Positions 54,481 to 64,000 of a stretch of DNA of 64,000 nt are shown piece by piece. A program made the translations under genes and the position numbers. The notes below the pieces were generated by a model. That model ran no database searches and was not told the DNA's origin. It saw only the letters and a list, made by a program, of their open reading frames with translations. Position 1 is the first letter of the stretch. Each line of letters opens with the position of its first letter. Source of the stretch: Prunella strophiata (taxonomy: Eukaryota; Chordata; Aves; Passeriformes; Prunellidae); assembly GCA_036583965.1 (NCBI GenBank), contig JAZBQD010000014.1, forward strand, positions 71,291,586-71,355,585. The letters run 5' to 3'.

Positions 54481-56308
54481 ATTAATAATATAATATATAA
54501 TATATAATATATAATATATAATATATAATATATAATATATAATATATAATATATAATATATAATATATAATATATAATATATAATATATAATATATAATA
54601 TATAATATATAATATATAATATATAATATATAATATATAATATATAATATATAATATATAATATATAATATATAATATATAATATATAATATATAATATA
54701 TAATATATAATATATAATATATAATATATAATATATAATATATAATATATAATATATAATATATAATATATAATATATAATATATAATATATAATATATA
54801 ATATATAATATATAATATATAATATATAATATATAATATATAATATATAATATATAATATATAATATATAATATATAATATATAATATATAATATATAAT
54901 ATATAATATATAATATATAATATATAATATATAATATATAATATATAATATATAATATATAATATATAATATATAATATATAATATATAATATATAATAT
55001 ATAATATATAATATATAATATATAATATATAATATATAATATATAATATATAATATATAATATATAATATATAATATATAATATATAATATATAATATAT
55101 AATATATAATATATAATATATAATATATAATATATAATATATAATATATAATATATAATATATAATATATAATATATAATATATAATATATAATATATAA
55201 TATATAATATATAATATATAATATATAATATATAATATATAATATATAATATATAATATATAATATATAATATATAATATATAATATATAATATATAATA
55301 TATAATATATAATATATAATATATAATATATAATATATAATATATAATATATAATATATAATATATAATATATAATATATAATATATAATATATAATATA
55401 TAATATATAATATATAATATATAATATATAATATATAATATATAATATATAATATATAATATATAATATATAATATATAATATATAATATATAATATATA
55501 ATATATAATATATAATATATAATATATAATATATAATATATAATATATAATATATAATATATAATATATAATATATAATATATAATATATAATATATAAT
55601 ATATAATATATAATATATAATATATAATATATAATATATAATATATAATATATAATATATAATATATAATATATAATATATAATATATAATATATAATAT
55701 ATAATATATAATATATAATATATAATATATAATATATAATATATAATATATAATATATAATATATAATATATAATATATAATATATAATATATAATATAT
55801 AATATATAATATATAATATATAATATATAATATATAATATATAATATATAATATATAATATATAATATATAATATATAATATATAATATATAATATATAA
55901 TATATAATATATAATATATAATATATAATATATAATATATAATATATAATATATAATATATAATATATAATATATAATATATAATATATAATATATAATA
56001 TATAATATATAATATATAATATATAATATATAATATATAATATATAATATATAATATATAATATATAATATATAATATATAATATATAATATATAATATA
56101 TAATATATAATATATAATATATAATATATAATATATAATATATAATATATAATATATAATATATAATATATAATATATAATATATAATATATAATATATA
56201 ATATATAATATATAATATATAATATATAATATATAATATATAATATATAATATATAATATATAATATATAATATATAATATATAATATATAATATATAAT
56301 ATATAATA
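54481..56308. repeat. 7-bp AT-only array (ATATAAT)n, about 260 copies
   Basis: Over 1.8 kb with no G or C and essentially perfect 7-bp periodicity (TATAATA). It ends directly at the last 12-14 bases of an acrosin-like exon 1 (GGGACACCTGCAG|GTCATG). The Tyr-Ile-Leu frames on minus are repeat artefacts. Confidence 0.99.
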
Positions 56309-56714
56309 TGGGACACCTGCAGGTCATGGCCCTGTGGGCTCGGGACACTCGGGGGGCTCCCTGGCACAGCCTGGGCACAGAGGAGCCCCTCGGGTGCCGT
56401 GCCTGCTGTCCCTGAGCAGGGCACTGATGGCTTTGTGCTTCCAGGGGCACCTGTGGGCGCCGGCCCCTGGCTTTTGACCACAGCTCCGTGGCTGCCAACT
56501 ACGACTCCTCCGACAGTGACTACGCGACCTTGGGTTCTTCTGATGTCGCCTCCCTCCTCACGGATGGCACCGGTGTCCCCTCAGGGACCTGGCCTGGCAT
56601 CGTCAGCGTCCAGGCCACCCTGGAGAACGGCACGTGGCACATGTGCTCGGGGGCACTCATCCACCCCCAGTGGGTGCTCACGGTGGCCCAGTGCTTCTTC
56701 AGGTCTGGGTAAGG

Positions 56715-59117
56715 ATGAGCAGGGACAGGGATGTGCCCAGAACAGTGACAGGGGTGTACCCCAAAAGGGACAGGGATGTCCCCACAGCAGGGACAGGGGT
56801 GTACCCCAAAAGGGACAGGGATGTCCCCACAGCAGGGACAGGGATGTACCCCAAAAGGGACAGGGATGTCCCCACAGCAGGGACAGGGGTGTACCCCAAA
56901 AGGGACAGGGATGTCCCCACAGCAGGGACAGGGGTGTACCCCAAAAGGGACAGGGATGTCCCCACAGCAGGGACAGGGGTGTACCCCAAAAGGGACAGGG
57001 ATGTCCCCACAGCAGGGACAGGGATGTCCCCACAGCAGGGACAGGGGTGTACCCCAAAAGGGACAGGGATGTCCCCACAGCAGGGACAGGGGTGTACCCC
57101 AAAAGGGACAGGGATGTCCCCACAGCAGGGACAGGGGTGTACCCCAAAAGGGACAGGGATGTCCCCACAGCAGGGACAGGGGTGTACCCCAAAAGGGACA
57201 GGGATGTCCCCACAGCAGGGACAGGGGTGTACCCCAAAAGGGACAGGGATGTCCCCACAGCAGGGACAGGGGTGTACCCCAAAAGGGACAGGGATGTCCC
57301 CACAGCAGGGACAGGGGTGTACCCCAAAAGGGACAGGGATGTCCCCACAGCAGGGACAGGGGTGTACCCCAAAAGGGACAGGGATGTCCCCACAGCAGGG
57401 ACAGGGATGTCCCCACAGCAGGGACAGGGGTGTACCCCAAAAGGGACAGGGATGTCCCCACAGCAGGGACAGGGGTGTACCCCAAAAGGGACAGGGATGT
57501 CCCCACAGCAGGGACAGGGGTGTACCCCAAAAGGGACAGGGATGTCCCCACAGCAGGGACAGGGGTGTACCCCAAAAGGGACAGGGATGTCCCCACAGCA
57601 GGGACAGGGGTGTACCCCAAAAGGGACAGGGATGTCCCCACAGCAGGGACAGGGGTGTACCCCAAAAGGGACAGGGATGTCCCCACAGCAGGGACAGGGG
57701 TGTACCCCAAAAGGGACAGGGATGTCCCCACAGCAGGGACAGGGGTGTACCCCAAAAGGGACAGGGATGTCCCCACAGCAGGGACAGGGGTGTACCCCAA
57801 AAGGGACAGGGATGTCCCCACAGCAGGGACAGGGGTGTACCCCAAAAGGGACAGGGATGTCCCCACAGCAGGGACAGGGGTGTACCCCAAAAGGGACAGG
57901 GATGTCCCCACAGCAGGGACAGGGGTGTACCCCAAAAGGGACAGGGATGTCCCCACAGCAGGGACAGGGGTGTACCCCAAAAGGGACAGGGATGTCCCCA
58001 CAGCAGGGACAGGGGTGTACCCCAAAAGGGACAGGGATGTCCCCACAGCAGGGACAGGGGTGTACCCCAAAAGGGACAGGGATGTCCCCACAGCAGGGAC
58101 AGGGGTGTACCCCAAAAGGGACAGGGATGTCCCCACAGCAGGGACAGGGGTGTACCCCAAAAGGGACAGGGATGTCCCCACAGCAGGGACAGGGGTGTAC
58201 CCCAAAAGGGACAGGGATGTCCCCACAGCAGGGACAGGGGTGTACCCCAAAAGGGACAGGGATGTCCCCACAGCAGGGACAGGGGTGTACCCCAAAAGGG
58301 ACAGGGATGTCCCCACAGCAGGGACAGGGGTGTACCCCAAAAGGGACAGGGATGTCCCCACAGCAGGGACAGGGGTGTACCCCAAAAGGGACAGGGATGT
58401 CCCCACAGCAGGGACAGGGGTGTACCCCAAAAGGGACAGGGATGTCCCCACAGCAGGGACAGGGGTGTACCCCAAAAGGGACAGGGATGTCCCCACAGCA
58501 GGGACAGGGGTGTACCCCAAAAGGGACAGGGATGTCCCCACAGCAGGGACAGGGGTGTACCCCAAAAGGGACAGGGATGTCCCCACAGCAGGGACAGGGG
58601 TGTACCCCAAAAGGGACAGGGATGTCCCCACAGCAGGGACAGGGGTGTACCCCAAAAGGGACAGGGATGTCCCCACAGCAGGGACAGGGGTGTACCCCAA
58701 AAGGGACAGGGATGTCCCCACAGCAGGGACAGGGGTGTACCCCAAAAGGGACAGGGATGTCCCCACAGCAGGGACAGGGGTGTACCCCAAAAGGGACAGG
58801 GATGTCCCCACAGCAGGGACAGGGATGTCCCCACAGCAGGGACAGGGGTGTACCCCAAAAGGGACAGGGATGTCCCCACAGCAGGGACAGGGGTGTACCC
58901 CAAAAGGGACAGGGATGTCCCCACAGCAGGGACAGGGGTGTACCCCAAAAGGGACAGGGATGTCCCCACAGCAGGGACAGGGGTGTACCCCAAAAGGGAC
59001 AGGGATGTCCCCACAGCAGGGACAGGGGTGTACCCCAAAAGGGACAGGGATGTCCCCACAGCAGGGACAGGGGTGTACCCCAAAAGGGACAGGGATGTCC
59101 CCACAGCAGGGACAGGG
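56715..59117. repeat. 45-bp minisatellite in acrosin-like copy 1, about 52 copies
   Basis: The 45-bp unit is a 22 + 23 dimer: GGGACAGGGGTGTACCCCAA + AA, then GGGACAGGGATGTCCCCACA + GCA. Three places (near 57000, 57390 and 58805) carry an extra 23-bp half unit. It starts right after the exon 2 donor. In copy 2 the same intron has only about 200 bp of diverged related words (AGGAGGATCAGGGATGTTCC), so it expanded from intron 2 sequence. Confidence 0.98.
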
Positions 59118-60390
59118 ACCCTGAGCCCAGCATGGCCCCATGGAGCCCCTCAGAGCCAGCACAGGGACCCTGAGCCCAGCATGGCCCCATGGAGCCCCTC
59201 AGAGCCAGCACAGGGACCCTGAGCCCAGCATGGCCCCATGGAGCCCCTCAGAGCCAGCACAGGGACCCTGAGCCCAGCATGGCCCCATGGAGCCCCTCAG
59301 AGCCAGCACAGGGACCCTGAGCCCAGCATGGCCCCATGGAGCCCCTCAGAGCCAGCACAGGGACCCTGAGCCCAGCATGGCCCCATGGAGCCCCTCAGAG
59401 CCAGCACAGGGACCCTGAGCCCAGCATGGCCCCATGGAGCCCCTCAGAGCCAGCACAGGGACCCTGAGCCCAGCATGGCCCCGTGGAGCCCCTCAGAGCC
59501 AGCACAGGGACCCTGAGCCCAGCATGGCCCCATGGAGCCCCTCAGAGCCAGCACAGGGACCCTGAGCCCAGCATGGCCCCATGGAGCCCCTCAGAGCCAG
59601 CACAGGGACCCTGAGCCCAGCATGGCCCCATGGAGCCCCTCAGAGCCAGCACAGGGACCCTGAGCCCAGCATGGCCCCATGGAGCCCCTCAGAGCCAGCA
59701 CAGGGACCCTGAGCCCAGCATGGCCCCATGGAGCCCCTCAGAGCCAGCACAGGGACCCTGAGCCCAGCATGGCCCCATGGAGCCCCTCAGAGCCAGCACA
59801 GGGACCCTGAGCCCAGCATGGCCCCATGGAGCCCCTCAGAGCCAGCACAGGGACCCTGAGCCCAGCATGGCCCCATGGAGCCCCTCAGAGCCAGCACAGG
59901 GACCCTGAGCCCAGCATGGCCCCATGGAGCCCCTCAGAGCCAGCACAGGGACCCTGAGCCCAGCATGGCCCCATGGAGCCCCTCAGAGCCAGCACAGGGA
60001 CCCTGAGCCCAGCATGGCCCCGTGGAGCCCCTCAGAGCCAGCACAGGGACCCTGAGCCCAGCATGGCCCCGTGGAGCCCCTCAGAGCCAGCACAGGGACC
60101 CTGAGCCCAGCATGGCCCCATGGAGCCCCTCAGAGCCAGCACAGGGACCCTGAGCCCAGCATGGCCCCATGGAGCCCCTCAGAGCCAGCACAGGGACCCT
60201 GAGCCCAGCATGGCCCCGTGGAGCCCCTCAGAGCCAGCACAGGGACCCTGAGCCCAGCATGGCCCCGTGGAGCCCCTCAGAGCCAGCACAGGGACCCTGA
60301 GCCCAGCATGGCCCCATGGAGCCCCTCAGAGCCAGCACAGGGACCCTGAGCCCAGCATGGCCCCATGGAGCCCCTCAGAGCCAGCACAGA
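59118..60390. repeat. 49-bp minisatellite, copy-1 array, about 26 copies
   Basis: Unit GAGCCCAGCATGGCCCCATG + GAGCCCCTCAGAGCCAGCAC + AGGGACCCT (49 bp). A few copies carry CCCCGTGG instead of CCCCATGG. The array joins the 45-bp array on the left and ends inside what should be exon 5 on the right. Confidence 0.98.
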
Positions 60391-60679
60391 GAAACGACCC
60401 GGAGTGTTCACCTCCACCCAGCGCTTCCGTGAATGGATCCAAGTCCAGATGGGAATGGTCCCAGAAGAGCCCACCCCAACACCAACAGAGCTACCCCTGA
60501 CCCCAGCCCCAAACCCCATCCTGTCCCCGACCCCACCAATGACCCTCACTGTCATCGAGACGACACCAAAGCCGCAATCGGAGCCCTTCATAACGCTTTC
60601 ATTCCCAAAAGACAACCTGCTGAGATTCTTTGGGAGTCTGCAGAATTTCCTGGAGTTCCTGAGGGACAAACTGCGTTGA

Positions 60680-61493
60680 GCAGGAGGGGCAGCAGATCCA
60701 GTTCTGGCTGCAGAGGATCTCCAGCAGCCCCAGCTGGGGCCGTGGCTGTGGGGCCAAACCAGCCCCGGGGCCCAGGGCTGCTGTGCCCTGCCCAGCTCCT
60801 GCCCTGAGCTCGCCCCGATGGTGAATCCACTTTGTGCTTCAATTAGAGTTGTTCCAGTTCCCAGTTCTCCACCTTGTCTTGTTCAGTCTCTTGGGAAAAA
60901 CAAGGGTGGGACAATTTGGGGGGAAAGGGCAGGGCTGGGCCTGCTTTGGGGGGAGAGGAGGGGGAGCCAGGGAAGGGGAGCCAGGGAGGGGAGGATGGGC
61001 CTGGATGTGGAGAGAGGGAGAAACTTCTCCAGCCCAGGGTCCCCAGCAGAGCCTCAGGTGTGCCAGTCCTGGGAAAAGTCCTTGAGAGGGACAGCAATGG
61101 GGACAGCTGGAGCTGGGAGTCCTGTGGGGGTGCTGGAAGTGCCACGCTGAGCTGCTGCTGCCACCCAGGGGTGTCCCCTCTGCCACCAGCTCCTGTCTCT
61201 GACCCCCATCCCACTGCTCCTGTTGTGCCCTCGGTCCCAGCTGGGATCCCTGGATCTGGGACATTCCCTCTGCTCCAGAGGGACCCCGAAGGTCCCTTCA
61301 GCCCAAACCATGCCTGGGTTCACAGCTCTGCGCTGCCCCTGTGCCCCACCCCAGGCCACCGTGCCCCACGCATGGAACCGGCCCCTCTGTGACATCACCC
61401 CGGCCTGGGGGCACTGCCAGCAGCAACAGGGCCCTGGGTGTCACCAGAGGTGACAGCTCTGCTCTGGCTCTGCCACCTGCTGTGCTGGCACCG
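60680..61493. other. 3' flank of acrosin-like copy 1 and 5' flank of copy 2
   Basis: About 815 bp of non-coding sequence between the stop of copy 1 and the ATG of copy 2. It presumably contains the copy 1 3' UTR and the copy 2 promoter. No clear AATAAA or TATA box. A short CR1-like tail word (AAGGTCCCTTCAGCCCAAAC) lies at about 61290-61310. Confidence 0.5.
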
Positions 61494-62851
61494 ATGGCTT
61501 TGCTGAGGCTGCTCGTCCTGCTGGCCCTGGCTGGGCCCGTCTGGGCCACCTGGGACACCTGCAGGTCAGTGGCCCGGGGGGCTCGGGGACACTCGGGGGG
61601 TTCCCTGGCACAGCCTGGGCACAGAGGAGCCCCTCGGGGTGCCTGTGCCTGCTGTCCCCGAGCAGGGCACTGATGGCTTTGTGCTTCCAGGGGCACCTGC
61701 GGGCTCCGTCCCCTGGCCTTTGACCACAGCTCTCTGGTTCGGGACTACGACTCCTCCAACAGTGACTACGCAACTTTGGCATCTTCTCATGGCACTGCCC
61801 GTAACGTGGATGTCCCCTCAGGGACCTGGCCTGGCATCGCCAGCATCCAGGTCACCCTGGAGAACGGCACGTGGCACATGTGCTCGGGGGCACTCATCCA
61901 CCCCCAGTGGGTGCTCACGGTGGCACGCTGCTTCATGGAGCATGAGTAAGGAGGAGCAGGGACAGGGGTGTCCCCGCAGGAGGGAAGGGGATGTCCCCTC
62001 AGGAGGATCAGGGATGTTCCAATGGCATGGTCAGGGGTGTCCCCGCAGGAGGATAAGGGATGTTCCCATGGCATGGTCAGGGGTGTCCCCTCAGGAGGAT
62101 AAGGGATGTTCCCTCAGGAGGATCAGTGCTGTCCCTGCAGCACAGGGAGGTGCCCAGAGCAGGAAGGGAATTGTTCAGCCACAGTCCCTGGCTTTGTTCC
62201 ATCAGTTCTTCCTCCATCTCCTGCTCCCCAGGAACACCTCCAAGTGGAAGGTGCTGATCGGGGCCACGGATCTGGCCAAGCCAGGCCCCAAGGCCCAGAA
62301 GCGCCACATCAAGAAGGTGGTGAAGCACCAGGCCTACCGCACCAAGGCAGGGAGAAACAACATTGCCCTGCTGGAGCTGGACAGGCCTGTGGAGTGCAGC
62401 GACTACATCCAGCTGGCCTGCCTGCCCAACAGCGCCCTGAGAGTGTCCGAGCTGAAAACCTGCTACATCGCGGGCTGGAGACGCACCCCGGACAACGGTC
62501 AGTGCTGCCCGGGGCAGGGGACGAGTTGGGGACCACAGGGACATGGCTGGGCTGGCCCAGGGCAGAGGCCAAAGCTGCAGGAGCAGGGCCGGGCTGTGCC
62601 TGGAGCTGTGAGCAGGGACACAGAGGGACAGGGGCACAGCCCGGCCCTGGGCCAGGGGCTCTGCCCGGGGAGGTGCCGGGTGCTCAGTGCCCTCTGTGCC
62701 CACAGCCCCCAGCCCACACCTGGTGCTGCAGGAGGCCAAGGTGCGGCTGATCGACGTCCAGCTGTGCAACAGCAGCCGCTGGTACGGGGGGGCCGTGCAC
62801 CCCCAGGACCTGTGCGCGGGGTACCCGCGGGGCGGCATCGACACCTGCCAG
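61494..62851 (+). CDS. Acrosin-like protein copy 2, exons 1-4 (predicted pseudoenzyme)
   Basis: Exons: 61494-61564, 61691-61945, 62232-62497, 62706-62851; all splice sites are GT-AG and phases match. Exon 1 gives a signal peptide ([18 protein letters not shown]). Exon 2 has the light-chain-like [16 protein letters not shown] and the first barrel. Exon 4, [20 protein letters not shown]...[11 protein letters not shown], closely follows acrosin. The trypsin-type activation motif IVGG is missing ([13 protein letters not shown] instead). The catalytic His57 position is Arg (TVARCF) and Asp102 is Asn (RNNIALLEL). Asp189 of the trypsin pocket is kept (IDTCQ). The Ser195 exon 5 lies beyond the window, behind the 49-bp array. 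Acrosin is the sperm acrosomal protease; this copy probably binds rather than cleaves. Frame and splice sites are intact, so I call it a gene and not a pseudogene. Confidence 0.87.
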
Positions 62852-62877
62852 GTGGGGCTGGGCCCGGGGCTGGGCAC

Positions 62878-64000
62878 GGGGACCCTGAGCCCAGCATGGC
62901 CCCATGGAGCCCCTCAGAGCCAGCACAGGGACCCTGAGCCCAGCATGGCCCCGTGGAGCCCCTCAGAGCCAGCACAGGGACCCTGAGCCCAGCATGGCCC
63001 CATGGAGCCCCTCAGAGCCAGCACAGGGACCCTGAGCCCAGCATGGCCCCATGGAGCCCCTCAGAGCCAGCACAGGGACCCTGAGCCCAGCATGGCCCCA
63101 TGGAGCCCCTCAGAGCCAGCACAGGGACCCTGAGCCCAGCATGGCCCCGTGGAGCCCCTCAGAGCCAGCACAGGGACCCTGAGCCCAGCATGGCCCCATG
63201 GAGCCCCTCAGAGCCAGCACAGGGACCCTGAGCCCAGCATGGCCCCATGGAGCCCCTCAGAGCCAGCACAGGGACCCTGAGCCCAGCATGGCCCCATGGA
63301 GCCCCTCAGAGCCAGCACAGGGACCCTGAGCCCAGCATGGCCCCATGGAGCCCCTCAGAGCCAGCACAGGGACCCTGAGCCCAGCATGGCCCCATGGAGC
63401 CCCTCAGAGCCAGCACAGGGACCCTGAGCCCAGCATGGCCCCATGGAGCCCCTCAGAGCCAGCACAGGGACCCTGAGCCCAGCATGGCCCCATGGAGCCC
63501 CTCAGAGCCAGCACAGGGACCCTGAGCCCAGCATGGCCCCATGGAGCCCCTCAGAGCCAGCACAGGGACCCTGAGCCCAGCATGGCCCCATGGAGCCCCT
63601 CAGAGCCAGCACAGGGACCCTGAGCCCAGCATGGCCCCATGGAGCCCCTCAGAGCCAGCACAGGGACCCTGAGCCCAGCATGGCCCCATGGAGCCCCTCA
63701 GAGCCAGCACAGGGACCCTGAGCCCAGCATGGCCCCATGGAGCCCCTCAGAGCCAGCACAGGGACCCTGAGCCCAGCATGGCCCCATGGAGCCCCTCAGA
63801 GCCAGCACAGGGACCCTGAGCCCAGCATGGCCCCATGGAGCCCCTCAGAGCCAGCACAGGGACCCTGAGCCCAGCATGGCCCCATGGAGCCCCTCAGAGC
63901 CAGCACAGGGACCCTGAGCCCAGCATGGCCCCATGGAGCCCCTCAGAGCCAGCACAGGGACCCTGAGCCCAGCATGGCCCCATGGAGCCCCTCAGAGCCA
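62878..64000. repeat. 49-bp minisatellite in intron 4 of acrosin-like copy 2
   Basis: The same 49-bp unit as at 59118-60390, about 23 copies, starting 26 bp after the exon 4 donor and running off the window. The shared position shows the array pre-dates, or spread between, the two gene copies. Confidence 0.98.

Larger units (their letters stand above)
56309..60679 (+). pseudogene. Acrosin-like copy 1, broken by tandem arrays
   Basis: Recognisable pieces of an acrosin-like gene: (a) the last bases of exon 1, GGGACACCTGCAG then GTCATG, cut by the 7-bp array so that ATG and signal peptide are absent; (b) an intact-looking exon 2, 56445-56708, with [39 protein letters not shown] and donor GG|GTAAGG; (c) the C-terminal part of exon 5, about 60391-60679, KRPGVFTSTQRFREWIQVQM, a Pro/Thr-rich linker and LRFFGSLQNFLEFLRDKLR before TGA. 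Exons 3, 4 and the start of exon 5 (catalytic Asp and Ser regions) are absent; 45-bp and 49-bp arrays lie there instead. The catalytic-His position in exon 2 reads TVAQCF, so even the ancestor lacked His57. Very likely a pseudogene. Confidence 0.85.

Noticed and set aside
54469..56498. Tyr-Ile-Leu-rich frames of about 670 codons on the minus strand
   Set aside because: Translation of a 7-bp AT repeat. The non-repeat part is the reverse strand of acrosin-like exon 2.
56399..59222. Frames of 780-925 codons on both strands over the 45-bp array
   Set aside because: 45 is a multiple of 3 and the unit has no stop, so all frames remain open. The plus frame from 56488 is real only up to the exon 2 donor at 56708.
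60391..60420. Use of the last 49-bp unit end (CAGCACAG) as a new 3' splice site for the acrosin exon 5 remnant
   Set aside because: Joining exon 2 of copy 1 (ends with two bases of a codon) to this point does not give the exon 5 frame, and the upstream polypyrimidine tract is poor.

Overview
This window looks like vertebrate DNA, most likely a bird and probably a songbird, from a GC-rich, repeat-laden chromosome. Three things point there: many 3'-end fragments of avian-type CR1 LINEs, very short introns (about 80-210 bp in most of SMO), and the conserved order TSPAN33 - SMO - AHCYL2, here all on the minus strand. No bacterial-type genes, CRISPR arrays, tRNAs or rRNAs were seen. Two runs of exactly 500 N (13731-14230, 42107-42606) look like gaps of unknown true size.

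Layout. 1-27553: 5' half of AHCYL2 (minus): shared exon 2 at 2080-2188, a short TATA-driven alternative first exon at 3927-3983, and the long first exon at 27131-27553 in a CpG island. Intron 1 (about 25 kb) holds CR1 pieces, a solo LTR, and an 11-bp minisatellite. 27.9-35.3 kb: intergenic, dominated by a 132-bp satellite. 35318-39263: SMO exons 2-12 (minus), with an apparent GC-AG last intron. 39.3-42.6 kb: a 32-bp satellite and an assembly gap that must hide SMO exon 1 and most of TSPAN33. 42607-44052: TSPAN33 exon 1 and the edge of exon 2. 44.3-48.9 kb: tandem arrays plus a CArG/GC-box cluster. 48909-51740: an immunoglobulin V-type exon (minus) carrying an in-frame 2.5-kb array of 20-bp units inside the Ig fold. 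52-54.1 kb: 23-bp array and a CpG-rich segment. 54.5-64 kb: two acrosin-like serine-protease copies (plus). The first is broken, its missing parts replaced by 7-, 45- and 49-bp arrays. The second is well preserved through exon 4 but lacks two catalytic-triad residues.

Functionally the genes are not one pathway. AHCYL2 (long-IRBIT) modulates IP3 receptors and ion transporters; SMO is the Hedgehog signal transducer; TSPAN33 is a TspanC8-type tetraspanin; the Ig exon suggests a cell-surface receptor or ligand; the acrosin-like proteins are expected to be sperm proteins. The most unusual theme is how far tandem arrays have invaded gene bodies, including coding exons. The long open frames across these arrays are by-products of stop-free repeat units and were not called as genes, apart from the Ig exon, where both flanks are coding in the same frame.
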